From positions 1 to 42,840 of the forward strand of contig NZ_JPRS01000006.1 of NCBI RefSeq assembly GCF_000738085.1: 42,840 nucleotides of DNA, given 5' to 3'. The stretch comes from Cryobacterium sp. MLB-32. GTDB taxonomy: Bacteria > Actinomycetota > Actinomycetes > Actinomycetales > Microbacteriaceae. Each line of letters starts with the position of its first letter. Within the stretch, counting starts at the first letter, position 1. Made by a program: the position numbers and the translations under genes. Positions 1-9,419 of this stretch are shown piece by piece. A model generated the notes under the pieces. The model ran no database searches and had not been told where the DNA came from. It worked only from the letters and a program-made list of their open reading frames with translations.

Positions 1-736
1 GGAGAAAGGCGAAAAGGAGCGGGCGCAGCGCATCATCGACGACCCCCGGTCCACCGACCAGATCGCCGCCGAGTCCCTGATCGAGGTGATCAAGGTCGCC
101 GCAGCCGCCGACCCCGGAACACTGTTCGGGCGTATCCGCCCGTCGGTCAAACTGGTCGTCGTTGGGGCACCCGTACCGGATCCGACGGCCGCGCCCACGA
201 CCGGAGGGCCCACTGAGGCAGGGCGCACACCGGCCGCGCCCACGACGACGCAGCCGACAACGGGCCTCGTGCTCCTTCGCAACGGGTTCATCGAAGGCAC
301 ACCGGACGCCGCTACGACCGCCACCATCGACCGGACCGTGTGCAACACCGGCTTCACACCCGTGTTGTTCGGTCGAGACGGAACGGTGCTTGACGTTGGA
401 CGCGAACAACGACTGTTCACCACCGCTCAACGCGCGGCGTTGGCCCTTCGGGACGGTGGGTGCATGTGGAAGGACTGCTTGAGGCCGCCGAGCTTTTCGG
501 AGGCGCATCACCTTCGGCTGTGGCAGGCGGAGGGCGGGCTCACGAACCTCGAGGAAGGAATTTTGCTCTGCAGCCCGCACCACCTCAGGCTGCACAACGA
601 CGGGTGGAAAATCATCCGCATCCGGCAAGAATTCTGGCTGATCCCGCCGCCCGCCGCCGACCCGACCCGCACGCCGATCCTGTTGAAGAGCAAGTCAGCC
701 CTGAAGTTGGGGTCGCCACTCCGGCTGCAGGCGTGA
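1..736 (+). CDS. HNH endonuclease, DUF222/13E12 type (5' end outside window)
   Basis: Open from the window edge (codons in phase from base 2) to a TGA at 734-736; the N-terminal DUF222 part lies outside, so about 244 residues are seen. A Pro/Thr/Ala-rich linker (about 175-265) precedes the C-terminal HNH nuclease fold: CMWKDC at 461-478, an AHH motif near 498-509, then CSPHHLRLHNDGW near 570-608. These supply the paired metal-binding cysteines and the catalytic/metal histidines of the family. Such proteins are very abundant and multicopy in Microbacteriaceae and are often linked to mobile or duplicated loci; their biological role is not settled. GTG at 86 is an internal start only and is not the likely true start. 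The family call is firm; the substrate is unknown. Confidence 0.9.
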   Translation, partial: EKGEKERAQRIIDDPRSTDQIAAESLIEVIKVAAAADPGTLFGRIRPSVKLVVVGAPVPDPTAAPTTGGPTEAGRTPAAPTTTQPTTGLVLLRNGFIEGTPDAATTATIDRTVCNTGFTPVLFGRDGTVLDVGREQRLFTTAQRAALALRDGGCMWKDCLRPPSFSEAHHLRLWQAEGGLTNLEEGILLCSPHHLRLHNDGWKIIRIRQEFWLIPPPAADPTRTPILLKSKSALKLGSPLRLQA

Positions 737-828
737 AGGTCACGCCTCGGCAGTGAGATGGGGCGTCCGGAGGGCGGCTCGCGGGATCTCGTGTCTCGAC
801 AAGCTCGACAACCGGGGCCGTAGACGGC

Positions 829-887
829 GCTGCTCGACCAGCGGGTGCTTGACCCGTGGGTGCTTGACCGACGGTGCGTGACGGGCA
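829..887. repeat. Degenerate 15-bp-period repeat in the 737-924 gap
   Basis: The gap between the two flanking 3' ends holds no gene that I can see. GGGTGCTTGACC occurs at 843-854 and again at 858-869, a 15-bp period, with weaker copies on both sides (GCTGCTCGACCAGCG at 829-843; GGTGCGTGACGG from 873). Just before it, 793-815 carries a TCTCGACAAGCTCGAC palindrome-like block of the kind scattered between genes in Microbacteriaceae. No U-tract terminator was found. The two clean copies are seen directly; any function is unknown. Confidence 0.55.
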
Positions 888-924
888 GATCGTGGACTGG
901 CGGGTATGCGCTCGGGGGAGCGGG

Positions 925-3900
925 TCAGTCGAAGAGGCCGCGGATGTCGTCGGCGGTGAGGGACTCGCTGAACGCGGCGTCGTCGTTCATTACCGAGTCG
1001 AAGAGCTCTGCCTTCTTCTGCTTCAGAGCCATCACCTTCTCCTCGATCGTGCCCGCGGCCACCATGCGGTACACCATCACCGTGCGCGTCTGGCCGATGC
1101 GGTGCGTGCGGTCGATGGCCTGTGCCTCGGTGGCGGGGTTCCACCACGGGTCCAGCAGAAAGACGTAGTCGGCCTCGGTGAGGTTGAGGCCGAATCCGCC
1201 CGCCTTGAGGCTGATCAGGAACACCGGCGCGAGGCCGGTCTTGAACCGGTCGATCACCTCCGACCGGCGCAGGGTCGAGCCATCGAGATAGCAATAGGGC
1301 GTGCCCGCAGCATCGAGCCGGGCCGCAGCGAGCTGAAGAAACGACGTGAACTGGCTGAAGATGAGCGCCCGGTGCCCCTCCGCCACCACGTCGTCGAGCT
1401 GCTCGAACAGCGCGTCCAGTTTGCTCGACGGCACGTGTCGGTAGGCCTCGTCCACGAGTGAGGCATCGAGGCTGAGCAGGCGCAGCAACGTGAGCGACCG
1501 GAAGATGATGAACCGGTTCTTGTCCATATCCTCGATCAGCCCGAGCAGCTTCTGCCGCTCCCGCTGCAGAAAGGTGTCGTAGATCGCACGGTGTTCGAGG
1601 CCCAGCTCGATCGAGAGCACCTGCTCCTGCTTGGCCGGCAGTTCCGGCGCCACGATCTCCTTGGTGCGCCGCAGCAATACCGGGCGGATGCGTCGCCGCA
1701 GCTTCGCAAACAGGGCCGGGTTCTCGGCGCGCTCGATCGGGCGTACGTAGTTCTCGGTGAACAACCGCGCAGACGGGAACAGCCCGGGCGCCACGATGCT
1801 CAACAGCGACCACAGGTCGAGCAGGGTGTTCTCCATCGGGGTGCCTGTGATGGCGAGCTTGAAGGGGGTGCGCAGCTCCTTCGCGCACAGGTGTGCCTGC
1901 GACGCCCGGTTCTTCACGAACTGCGCCTCGTCGAGAATCAGTCCGGCCCAGCCGTGGGCCTGGTACGCGTCGAAATCGAGGCGGAACAGTGCATACGACG
2001 TGACGATCACGTCGGCGCCCGCCGCGGCATCCGCGATGGACACCCTGCCGCCACCCTGGGTCTCGGTGCGGGCGCGCACCCGGAGGCCCGGCGTGAAACG
2101 CGCGGCTTCGGCCACCCAGTTCGAGACCACGGATGTCGGCGCCACGACCAGGAACGGCCTCCGGTCGTCGGTGCTCGGTTCGGTGCCCGCCGCGATGGTT
2201 CCTTCGGGATGAGTCCCGGTGCCCGACGTGATGCTCAAGTCAGTGGTCGACCCATTGCTCGCCTGTGTGCTCGGTTCGGTGCGGGCCCCGGTGCTCGTGG
2301 CGTGAGCGATCAGGGCGAGTGCCTGCAGTGTCTTGCCCAGCCCCATGTCATCGGCGAGGATGCCGCCGAGCCGGTGTTTCCAGAGAAAAGCCAGCCAGTC
2401 GAATCCGTGGGCCTGGTACGGGCGCAGAGTGGCGGTCACGCCGGCCGGCAGCGGCGTCGAGTCGATGCCGGAAGCGTCGAGCAGCCCTGCCACGGCTGCG
2501 CGCCACGTGACGGCCTGTTCGGTCTCGTCGGCCAGGTCCTCGAAGTCGGCCCAGAGGCTGGCCTGGTGGCGGCTGATGCGCAGGCCGGTCTCCCATTCCG
2601 ACAGTTCCCGAGCCTCGTCAATGAGCTCGCGCAGCCGCTCGAACACCGGTTGGCGCAGCGAGAGGTAGCTGTTGTCGATGAGCAGCAGTCGAGTCTGGCC
2701 CTTCGACAGCGCCGTGAAGAGTGGCGCGAACGGCACGCTGCGGCCGTCGATCGACACGAGCACGCCGAGGTCGAACCAGTCGCGCTGCTCGGTTTCGACG
2801 GTCGTCAGGGTGAGCTCGGGAGTGGCGGTGAGCTCGCGGTACGCAGGCTCGGTGCCGACCACGTCGACGCGCACGCCGTTGAGAGCGCGCAACCGGGGCA
2901 GCACGGTTTCGGTAAACACGGCGGCGTCGACGCCCTGCAGCATCGGTATCGCGTCACCATCAGCGCCATCTAGAGCGCTGTCCGCCGCGTCGCGCAGCAC
3001 TCCGGCCACCCGCACGCGCAGCTGGGCTTCGGCCTCGGTGTCTCGGGGCTCTGCATCGTCGGCGTCGGGCGTGAGCGGCAGCCGGGTTCTGAGGGTTCCC
3101 TCGATGTATTCCATCTGCGCGTCAAGGCGCAGCGTGTGCTTCGCGCCGAAACGGGCGGTCAGCACGAGTACGGGTGGGGCGGGCTCGGCGAACAGCACCG
3201 ACGCATCCGTGCTGACGATCCGCATGCGGCGGCGGAGGGCCGGGTAGAACTCGGTGAGGAACTCGTTCACGTCGGCCTCGGGCACGATGGCCGTGGCGGG
3301 TCGCCCGAGCAACGAGCGCTGCTCGGGCGTGAGTGGATGGCTCGTGGCGGCGAGTGTGAAGGCGGCGTGCGGCGCAAAATCGTACGTGTAGACGCCGTGG
3401 CTGCCGATGGCGCCGGCGGCTTCCACCGAGCCGGCGATCGCGTCGATAGTGAGGGTACTGGCGAGGCGTAGGTCTGCCGCGTCGCGGGTGACGTTGAGGC
3501 TCACCGTGGCCTCGGCACCGAGGGTCACGGTGACGTTCTTGCCCGTTCCCACGAGGGCGATTCCCAGCCGGTCCGCGTCGCCGAGAAAGTGCCAGAGTAG
3601 CGGGCTGCTGAACTCGTCGAGGTAGATCCAGTCTGCCTCCTGGCTCGAATAGACCATGCGCACGGCCCTGTAGAGGGCGATCAGCTCCGAGAACCAGCGG
3701 TGCTGAACCGGGTCGAGGTTGAGCTCCCGCACCTGGAACGTGAGGTTGTTCCAGGCGAGGTTGGCGCGCACCCAGTTGCCGTTGTCGTTCTGAACGACCG
3801 GGCGCACTCCGAGCCGAAACTCCCCGTGGCCGGGCTTGACGGTCTTCACGGCCTGAGCGGTCGGGCCTCGCCACCGTTCGTGCGTGCGCGGAATCTGCTC

Positions 3901-4074
3901 CCGAAGTTCGAACTGCAGACCCATGCGCGTGGGTGGCGTTCCCGGCGCGCGCTCGGCGGCGGCGGCGCTGCCGATCCGAGCGGACTGACGCGAAACGGAT
4001 ACGCCGTTCGGCTCCACCGGTGCCGCAAGCAGGGCCTTCCATGCGGGCGTCCCCCCGGAGTTTCTCGCCGTCAT
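925..4074 (-). CDS. SNF2/Swi2-family DEAD-like helicase lacking SWIM finger
   Basis: A 1049-residue SNF2-family ATPase. Residues about 50-480 match the SNF2-associated region found in bacterial family members. The ATPase follows: motif I DDMGLGKT near residue 573, DEAQ (motif II) near 713, TGTPMENT (motif III) near 741, and DPWWNPATEAQAIDRTHRIGQ (motifs V-VI) near 980-995. The family translocates on double-stranded DNA using ATP and can remodel protein-DNA or RNA polymerase complexes. The chosen ATG at 4074 is closed off by an in-frame TGA six bases upstream. Many actinobacterial relatives carry an N-terminal SWIM zinc finger (CxC..CxH) that is absent here. A Ser/Thr/Gly-rich insert of about 45 residues (near 590-635) follows motif I, where relatives are usually compact. 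It is divergent from the neighbouring broken PIG-L gene. The cellular role is not known. Confidence 0.9.
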   Translation of the reverse strand: MTARNSGGTPAWKALLAAPVEPNGVSVSRQSARIGSAAAAERAPGTPPTRMGLQFELREQIPRTHERWRGPTAQAVKTVKPGHGEFRLGVRPVVQNDNGNWVRANLAWNNLTFQVRELNLDPVQHRWFSELIALYRAVRMVYSSQEADWIYLDEFSSPLLWHFLGDADRLGIALVGTGKNVTVTLGAEATVSLNVTRDAADLRLASTLTIDAIAGSVEAAGAIGSHGVYTYDFAPHAAFTLAATSHPLTPEQRSLLGRPATAIVPEADVNEFLTEFYPALRRRMRIVSTDASVLFAEPAPPVLVLTARFGAKHTLRLDAQMEYIEGTLRTRLPLTPDADDAEPRDTEAEAQLRVRVAGVLRDAADSALDGADGDAIPMLQGVDAAVFTETVLPRLRALNGVRVDVVGTEPAYRELTATPELTLTTVETEQRDWFDLGVLVSIDGRSVPFAPLFTALSKGQTRLLLIDNSYLSLRQPVFERLRELIDEARELSEWETGLRISRHQASLWADFEDLADETEQAVTWRAAVAGLLDASGIDSTPLPAGVTATLRPYQAHGFDWLAFLWKHRLGGILADDMGLGKTLQALALIAHATSTGARTEPSTQASNGSTTDLSITSGTGTHPEGTIAAGTEPSTDDRRPFLVVAPTSVVSNWVAEAARFTPGLRVRARTETQGGGRVSIADAAAGADVIVTSYALFRLDFDAYQAHGWAGLILDEAQFVKNRASQAHLCAKELRTPFKLAITGTPMENTLLDLWSLLSIVAPGLFPSARLFTENYVRPIERAENPALFAKLRRRIRPVLLRRTKEIVAPELPAKQEQVLSIELGLEHRAIYDTFLQRERQKLLGLIEDMDKNRFIIFRSLTLLRLLSLDASLVDEAYRHVPSSKLDALFEQLDDVVAEGHRALIFSQFTSFLQLAAARLDAAGTPYCYLDGSTLRRSEVIDRFKTGLAPVFLISLKAGGFGLNLTEADYVFLLDPWWNPATEAQAIDRTHRIGQTRTVMVYRMVAAGTIEEKVMALKQKKAELFDSVMNDDAAFSESLTADDIRGLFD

Positions 4075-4207
4075 GGTTCAATTTTGTCATGCCGGCTGCC
4101 GCGCGGTCGGTTGGGTGGTGAACGGCTCTGGCTCGCGGCCCGGTCTGGTGATAGTGTCGCGTCGCCTTCGCGAGGCGTAGGCGACGGGCGCGAGAGGACG
4201 AAGTGCC

Positions 4208-5612
4208 ATGGTGAACCTGGGTCACGGGGAGGACGGCACCCCGGAGAAAGTCTGGGCGGCATCGGACTGGCGCGCCGGGCTGCCCGCCCTGCCACTCGAC
4301 GACCTGCGGCGACTCGTGGTGGTGGCCGCCCACCCTGACGACGAGACGCTCGGAGCCGGAGGCTGATCGCCCGGGCGGCCGGCCTGGGTCGGCCGATTTC
4401 GGTGCTCGTGCTGAGCAACGGCGACCGGGCGGCCGCCGATGCGGATGCCCCGGAGCGGCTCGCCGCCATCCGGCGCCTCGACGTGATGACGGCAGTCGCC
4501 GTGCTGGCCCCCGATGCGGCCGTGCGTCTGCTGGAGCTACCCGACGGCGCGCTGACCGCGCATGTGCGGGATGCCGCCGCTGCCATCTCGGCGGAGCTGG
4601 AACCTGCCGAACCCGGCACCTGGATCGTGGCCCCCTGGCGGGCTGACGGTGACCCGGACCACATCGCGGCGGGCGATGCCGCCGCCGACGCGGCCGCGGC
4701 CGGCACGGCGAGGCTCTTCGAGTATCCGATCTCGGCCTGGCACTGGTCGTCGCCCACTGACGACGTGTGGCCGGAGGAGGCGCTGTGCGCGCTCGACCTC
4801 AGCCCCGAGGAACGGGAGGTGAAGCTGCGGGCCCTTGGCCGGCGTCAGAGCCACGGCCATGAACCTGCGGAGACTGCGGGAGGCGAACCGATCGCCAACG
4901 ATCATGTCACGGCGCACTTCACACGCGGGTACGAGACGTTCATCGAGGCCGGGACCGTTCCCGGCGCGGTCGCGAGCCACCCGGAACCGACGCCAGTGCG
5001 AACGACCGAGAGCCTCCCCGCGCCCTTCTTCGACGAGCTCTACGCGGACCGGAGCGACCCCTGGGATGTGGAGACCCGCTGGTACGAGAGGCGCAAACGG
5101 GCGCTCACTCTCGCTGCCCTGCCCCGGGAGCGCTTTGGTGCTGTGCTCGAACTGGGCTGCTCGACCGGGGTGCTCACGGGAGAGCTGGCCCGTCGTTGCG
5201 ATTCCCTGCTGGCCGTCGACTCCGCTGACAAGCGCTCGAGACGGCTCGGAAGCGTCTTGCCGAGCATCGAAACATCACATTTGAACAGCACGTCCTGCCG
5301 ACCCAGTGGCCTGCCGGCTCCTTTGAGCTGATCGTTCTCTCGGAGGTGGCCTACTACTGTTCGGCGACCGACCTGCGACAGTTGCTTGACAAATGCCGTG
5401 CGAGCCTTACCGCAGACGGAGTTCTGCTGGCCTGTCACTGGCGCCACCCCGTGCCGGACTACCCCCTGAACGCCGACAGCGTGCACACCCAGCTCGTGCA
5501 CCTGGCCGGACTGTAGCGCACCGTGCAGCACCGGGAGAAGGACTTTCTGCTGGACGTTTTCGAACCGCGCCCGGCGTTGTCGGTCGCCGAGCGCGAGGGG
5601 CTCGTGACCTGA
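4208..5612 (+). pseudogene. Broken fused PIG-L deacetylase / class I methyltransferase
   Basis: Starts at ATG 4208 with a clear PIG-L N-terminus (AAHPDDETLGAGG, residues 41-53) but hits TGA at 4364. Moving the frame by one missing base at about 4363 restores GLIARAAGLG and the rest of the deacetylase, including the metal-site-like DPDHIAAGDAA, then a class I SAM methyltransferase whose motif I is LELGCSTG (5149-5172). A second one-base loss near 5232 breaks the frame again; restored, it reads KALETARKRLAEHRN and continues to a TAG at 5514, which is in frame. Beyond it the same frame runs on (HREKDFLLDVFEPR) to TGA 5610-5612. Restored length would be about 468 codons with one internal stop, matching the known bifunctional fusion in Microbacteriaceae. 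The intact family is thought to act on a sugar- or glycan-type substrate. Three lesions make real inactivation likely unless the sequence is erroneous. Confidence 0.85.
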
Positions 5613-5618
5613 GCGCTG

Positions 5619-6332
5619 CTACACAGCGACCTGGTTGTTGATCACGTTCTCCGCGGTGATGTGCATGGCCTCGCTGTGCGACCGAGCGTAGGCACGCAGC
5701 CGGTTGAAGGCCTCGTTCATATCGAGGCCGGTCTGCTGGGCGATCACGCCCTTGGCCTGCTCAATCAGGATTCGGCTGTTCAGGGCACGCTGCAGTTGTT
5801 CGTTCACGACGGTTTTCTCGCGCACGGTGCGTTCCTGCAAGATGCTGATGGTCGCGACATCGGCCAGGGCCTGCCCGATCGCGGCGTCTTCCTCCGTCAG
5901 CCGGCCGCGCTGCGCACGAAAGAGGTTGAGGGCGCCGATCGTCTGGGGACGCACCCGCATCGGGATCGCGTGCACGGAACGAAAACCCTGAGACAGGGCG
6001 GCGCGCGTGAAAGCGGGATACTGGGCACCCTCGACCTCAATGTCACTCATCGTGATCACGTGACCGGTGCGGAAGGCATCCACGCAGGGCCCCACCCCGG
6101 CCTGGCTCTGCAGTATTTCCACGAGCTGGCTTTCCTCACTGGTGGAGGCCAGAACCTGCAGATGTCCGTCCGGGTCGGCCAGGAGGAGCCCGGCCGCGGT
6201 GGCATCGAGCAACTGCACGGCCTGCTCGACGAGAGTATGCAGCACATCGAGCACGTCGTACTCGCCGACGAGCGCGTCGGCCAGTTTCACAAATGCTCCG
6301 CTCACAAGCGAGGCACGCGTCAGGGAGCTCAT
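5619..6332 (-). CDS. GAF-ANTAR transcription antitermination regulator (second of pair)
   Basis: A 237-residue regulator from ATG 6332; the frame is open further to TTG 6392, which would overlap the upstream gene by 17 bases. No strong ribosome site separates the options, and ATG is preferred. An N-terminal GAF sensor domain (about residues 12-160) is followed by an ANTAR RNA-binding domain (about 175-235) with the typical ALNSRILIEQAKGVIAQ helix and NEAFNRLRAYAR. ANTAR proteins bind paired hexanucleotide-loop RNA hairpins and prevent termination, usually after a signal sensed by the GAF or a partner kinase. Its gene directly follows a second GAF-ANTAR gene, so the two are probably co-transcribed. 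The ligand is not evident. It converges on the broken methyltransferase with only 6 bases between them. Confidence 0.85.
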   Translation of the reverse strand: MSSLTRASLVSGAFVKLADALVGEYDVLDVLHTLVEQAVQLLDATAAGLLLADPDGHLQVLASTSEESQLVEILQSQAGVGPCVDAFRTGHVITMSDIEVEGAQYPAFTRAALSQGFRSVHAIPMRVRPQTIGALNLFRAQRGRLTEEDAAIGQALADVATISILQERTVREKTVVNEQLQRALNSRILIEQAKGVIAQQTGLDMNEAFNRLRAYARSHSEAMHITAENVINNQVAV

Positions 6333-6375
6333 ACGGTTCAGTGTAGAACGCAAATCGGCATTGTAAAGAGCATTG

Positions 6376-7041
6376 TCAGTCACTGAAAACAAGTGTTCGG
6401 CGCACCACCTGACGGGCCACGTCTCGCACGGACTCGTCGTGCGAGAAGGCGTGTGCCCGCAGGCGCATCAGAGCCTCCGTGGCCGTCAGACCCAGCTGAA
6501 CGAGCACCATGCCCGTCGCCTGGTGAATTTCGCGGCGAGACAGGGGAGAGTCCTGTTCGTCACCATGCGTCTGATCGTTCATGGCGAGGATGCGGTTGAG
6601 CAGGCTCCAGGCGAGCCGGTCGGCCAGGGCCAGGGCGATGATCCGCTCCTCGGGGCCGAGTGTGTCGGGGGAGTGGCTGTAGAGCTCGACGACCCCCACG
6701 TCGAGGGCACCGACCACCAGCGGAAACACGAACAAGGCCTGCACATCGGTCTTGAGAAGCGCATTCCCGAACATCGGCCAGTCCGGGTGAGGCCGGTCCT
6801 GCACGTGAGGCAGCAGCACCGGGAGCCGAGACTGCACGGCCTCCCACCGCGGTCCCTCGCCCAGGTCGAACTGCAGTTCGTCGAGCCGGGTGGCGAGGGC
6901 ATCCGTGGAACAAACGGCCGTCTCCGGCAGGGACGCTCCAAAAACCGCCACGGCGACTCCCGCCACGGGCAGGGCCGCCAGGAACTGCGCGCAGGCCGCA
7001 GTCTCGGAATCCCCCTCGTTCGAAAATCCCCAGTGCGACAT
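6376..7041 (-). CDS. GAF-ANTAR transcription antitermination regulator (first of pair)
   Basis: 221 residues from ATG 7041. The GAF domain covers about residues 20-150 (DLGEGPRWEAVQSRLPVLL and the following FVFPLVVGALDVGVVELYS strand pattern) and the ANTAR domain about 160-215 (IHQATGMVLVQLG, EALMRLRAHAFSHDESV). The protein is only distantly similar to the downstream partner, so the pair is not a recent duplication. A purine-rich stretch (AGAAGGG) lies about 14 bases before the start, which is distant for a ribosome site. The role, by family, is RNA binding and antitermination in response to a small molecule or stress; no target RNA was identified in this window. The stop codon lies near the alternative TTG start of the next gene, which supports translational coupling. 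Confidence 0.85.
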   Translation of the reverse strand: MSHWGFSNEGDSETAACAQFLAALPVAGVAVAVFGASLPETAVCSTDALATRLDELQFDLGEGPRWEAVQSRLPVLLPHVQDRPHPDWPMFGNALLKTDVQALFVFPLVVGALDVGVVELYSHSPDTLGPEERIIALALADRLAWSLLNRILAMNDQTHGDEQDSPLSRREIHQATGMVLVQLGLTATEALMRLRAHAFSHDESVRDVARQVVRRTLVFSD

Positions 7042-7105
7042 GACCGACCGGCCCTTCTGACCCTTTCTGAGCTTGTACTCCTACAGGATACGACCGTCTG
7101 TCGGA

Positions 7106-7129
7106 CCGCGCGGAAGTTTTTGCGCGCGG
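7106..7129. terminator. GC-rich hairpin after ptrB, no U-tract
   Basis: CCGCGCG (7106-7112) and CGCGCGG (7123-7129) form a perfect 7-bp stem with a 10-base loop, just past the stop of the oligopeptidase gene and before the promoter area of the GAF-ANTAR pair. No T-run follows on either strand, so a terminator role is only possible. Confidence 0.35.
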
Positions 7130-7144
7130 CCGGGCGATCTGCTC

Positions 7145-9280
7145 CTAATCGACGACGACCGCGGGTTCGCCCGACGGATGCGCCCCTGCAGCGTCGATCA
7201 CCCACGCGTAGTTGAACGCTCGTTCGCGCCACGCGCTGTACCGACCGGAGACACCGCCGTGGCCGGCCGACATCTCGGTGCGGAGCAGGGCATCCGCTCC
7301 GACCTCGCGCAGGCGCGCGACCCACTTGGCCGGCTCCACATAGAGCACCCGGGTGTCGTTGAGGCTCGTCACCGCCAGGATCCGGGGATAGTGAGTGTCG
7401 CGCACGTTTTCCACGGGGGAGTACGACTTCATATAGGCATACACCTCCGGGTCGTGCAGGGGGTCGCCCCACTCGTCCCACTCGATCACCGTGAGGGGAA
7501 GGGAGGGGTCGAGAATAGACGTGAGCGCGTCGACGAACGGCACCACGGCGAGGATGCCGGAGAACAGCTCTGGCGCCATATTCGCGACGGCGCCCACGAG
7601 CAGCCCACCGGCGCTGCCGCCCTCCGCGACCAGGCGATCCGGTGCCGTATAGCCCTCGTCGATCAGGTGTTCGGCGCAGGCCACGAAATCCGTGAACGTG
7701 TTGCGTTTCTGATGCGTCTTGCCCTGCTCGTACCAGAGCCGGCCGAGCTCGCCGCCGCCGCGCACGTGCGCGATGGCAAAGATCATGCCCCGGTCGAGCA
7801 GGCTCAGCCGGGGGATTCCGAACCCGGGATCGACGCTGTGTTCGTAGGAGCCGTAACCGTAGAGCACGGTGGGTGCCGGCGTGCCGGGAACCACGAGGTC
7901 GCGTCGGAAGACCAGGGAGATGGGGATGCGCGTGCCGTCGGCCGCGCGGGCCCATTCCCGCCGCTGCTCATACCGCGTCGGGTCGTACCCGCCGAGCACC
8001 GGTTGCTGCTTGAGCAGGCGCAGTTCACCGGTGGCGACAACGTAGTCGTAGACGGTTCCCGGCGTGATGAAGCTCGTGTACCCGAGGCGTACCGTGGGCT
8101 GGTCCCATTCCGGGTTGCCCGAGGTGCCGACCGCGAAGAGTTCCTCATCGAAGGTGATCTCGGTGAGTCCGTGGTCGGGGGTGCCCTGGTCCTCGCGGCG
8201 AGCCACCGCTACCCGGGTCAGGCCGTCCTTGCGGTATTCCACCACCACGAAGTCCCGGAAGGCATCGACGCTCTCGAGCCGGATCTCGGGGTTGTGGGGA
8301 AGCAGCAGTCGTTTCTCACCCTGCGGGTCGGCCGCGGCGACGCTCACCAGCTCGAAGTTCACGGCATGCTCGTTGTGCACGATGAGCAGGCGATCTTCGG
8401 TGCCGATCACCGCGTGCTCGACGTCATATTCCACGCCGTCCCGGCGTGGCCACACCACCGCGAACTCGCCCGTCGGGTCGCTGCTCTCGAGCATCCAGGT
8501 CTCGGTCGTCACGCTTGAGCCGGCCTCGATCATCAGGTATCGACCGCTGCGGGTGAGGCCCACGCCCACCCAGAAACGTTCGTCGGGTTCGGTGAAAACG
8601 CTGATGTCGGCGGATGCCGCGGTGCCGATCTCGTGGCGCCACACGGTGTCGGGGCGCCAGGCGTCGTCGACGGTCGTGTAGAAGAGGTATCGACCGCTCG
8701 GTTCGAAGACCGCGCCCGCGCTCGTGTTCGGAATCTCGTCCGTCAGGTTCTCGCCCGTGGCAATCGTTCGCACCCGGATCGTATAGCGCTCGTCGCCCTC
8801 CACGTCGGCTGCGTAGAGGAGCCGGGTGCCGTCGGTGCTCAGATCGAAGCTGCCGAGCGAGTAGAAGTCCTGGCCCGTGGCCTCCACGTTGTCATCGAGC
8901 AGGATCTGTTCGCCCGGAAGACCGGCACCCGCTGCGTCGACCACCGGGGGCACCCAGTCGTCGAGATCGGTGATGGGCGCCCGGCAGTGGATGCCGTATT
9001 CCTGGCCCTCGACGGTGCGTGTGTAGTACCACCAGTCGCCGCGGCGTACGGGAACGCTGAGGTCGGTCTCCTGCGTGCGGCCCTTGATCTCGTCGAAGAT
9101 CTGTTCCTGCAACAGCTCAAGGTGTGCCGTACGTCGATCCGTGTACGCGTTCTCCGCGTCGAGGTGGGCGATGACCTCGGGGTTCTCCTTGTCACGCAGC
9201 CACTCGTAGTTGTCCACGTGGACGTCGGCGTGGTGGATACGCTGCTGCGGCTTCTTCGCCGCGATCGGAGGAGTGCTCAT
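7145..9280 (-). CDS. ptrB: Oligopeptidase B / S9A prolyl oligopeptidase family
   Basis: 711 residues from ATG 9280 (MSTPPIAAKK); the frame continues 30 codons upstream but that part is low-complexity and lacks family similarity. The N-terminal half is the seven-bladed beta-propeller that gates access, opening with YEWLRDKENPEV. The C-terminal half is an alpha/beta hydrolase with the catalytic triad visible: Ser in GGSAGG (about residue 556), Asp in LNDTRV (about 641) and His in AGHGGVSGR (about 675). Family members are cytosolic serine peptidases that cut short peptides, typically after basic residues. Length matches the usual 690-720. It is a single gene, with the small CxxC gene upstream on the same strand separated by about 140 bases. 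Confidence 0.92.
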   Translation of the reverse strand: MSTPPIAAKKPQQRIHHADVHVDNYEWLRDKENPEVIAHLDAENAYTDRRTAHLELLQEQIFDEIKGRTQETDLSVPVRRGDWWYYTRTVEGQEYGIHCRAPITDLDDWVPPVVDAAGAGLPGEQILLDDNVEATGQDFYSLGSFDLSTDGTRLLYAADVEGDERYTIRVRTIATGENLTDEIPNTSAGAVFEPSGRYLFYTTVDDAWRPDTVWRHEIGTAASADISVFTEPDERFWVGVGLTRSGRYLMIEAGSSVTTETWMLESSDPTGEFAVVWPRRDGVEYDVEHAVIGTEDRLLIVHNEHAVNFELVSVAAADPQGEKRLLLPHNPEIRLESVDAFRDFVVVEYRKDGLTRVAVARREDQGTPDHGLTEITFDEELFAVGTSGNPEWDQPTVRLGYTSFITPGTVYDYVVATGELRLLKQQPVLGGYDPTRYEQRREWARAADGTRIPISLVFRRDLVVPGTPAPTVLYGYGSYEHSVDPGFGIPRLSLLDRGMIFAIAHVRGGGELGRLWYEQGKTHQKRNTFTDFVACAEHLIDEGYTAPDRLVAEGGSAGGLLVGAVANMAPELFSGILAVVPFVDALTSILDPSLPLTVIEWDEWGDPLHDPEVYAYMKSYSPVENVRDTHYPRILAVTSLNDTRVLYVEPAKWVARLREVGADALLRTEMSAGHGGVSGRYSAWRERAFNYAWVIDAAGAHPSGEPAVVVD

Positions 9281-9419
9281 AATCAAGGGTACGTCGCGGG
9301 CCGGGAATTCCTGCCATGAGCGGGGCCGTCTCGACCCCGGAGGCGAGGGAGAATCAGGACGCGCCGACATCCGTCTTGTCGTCGACGAGATGCCGGCACC
9401 TCTGTATGGTGCGACGCGA

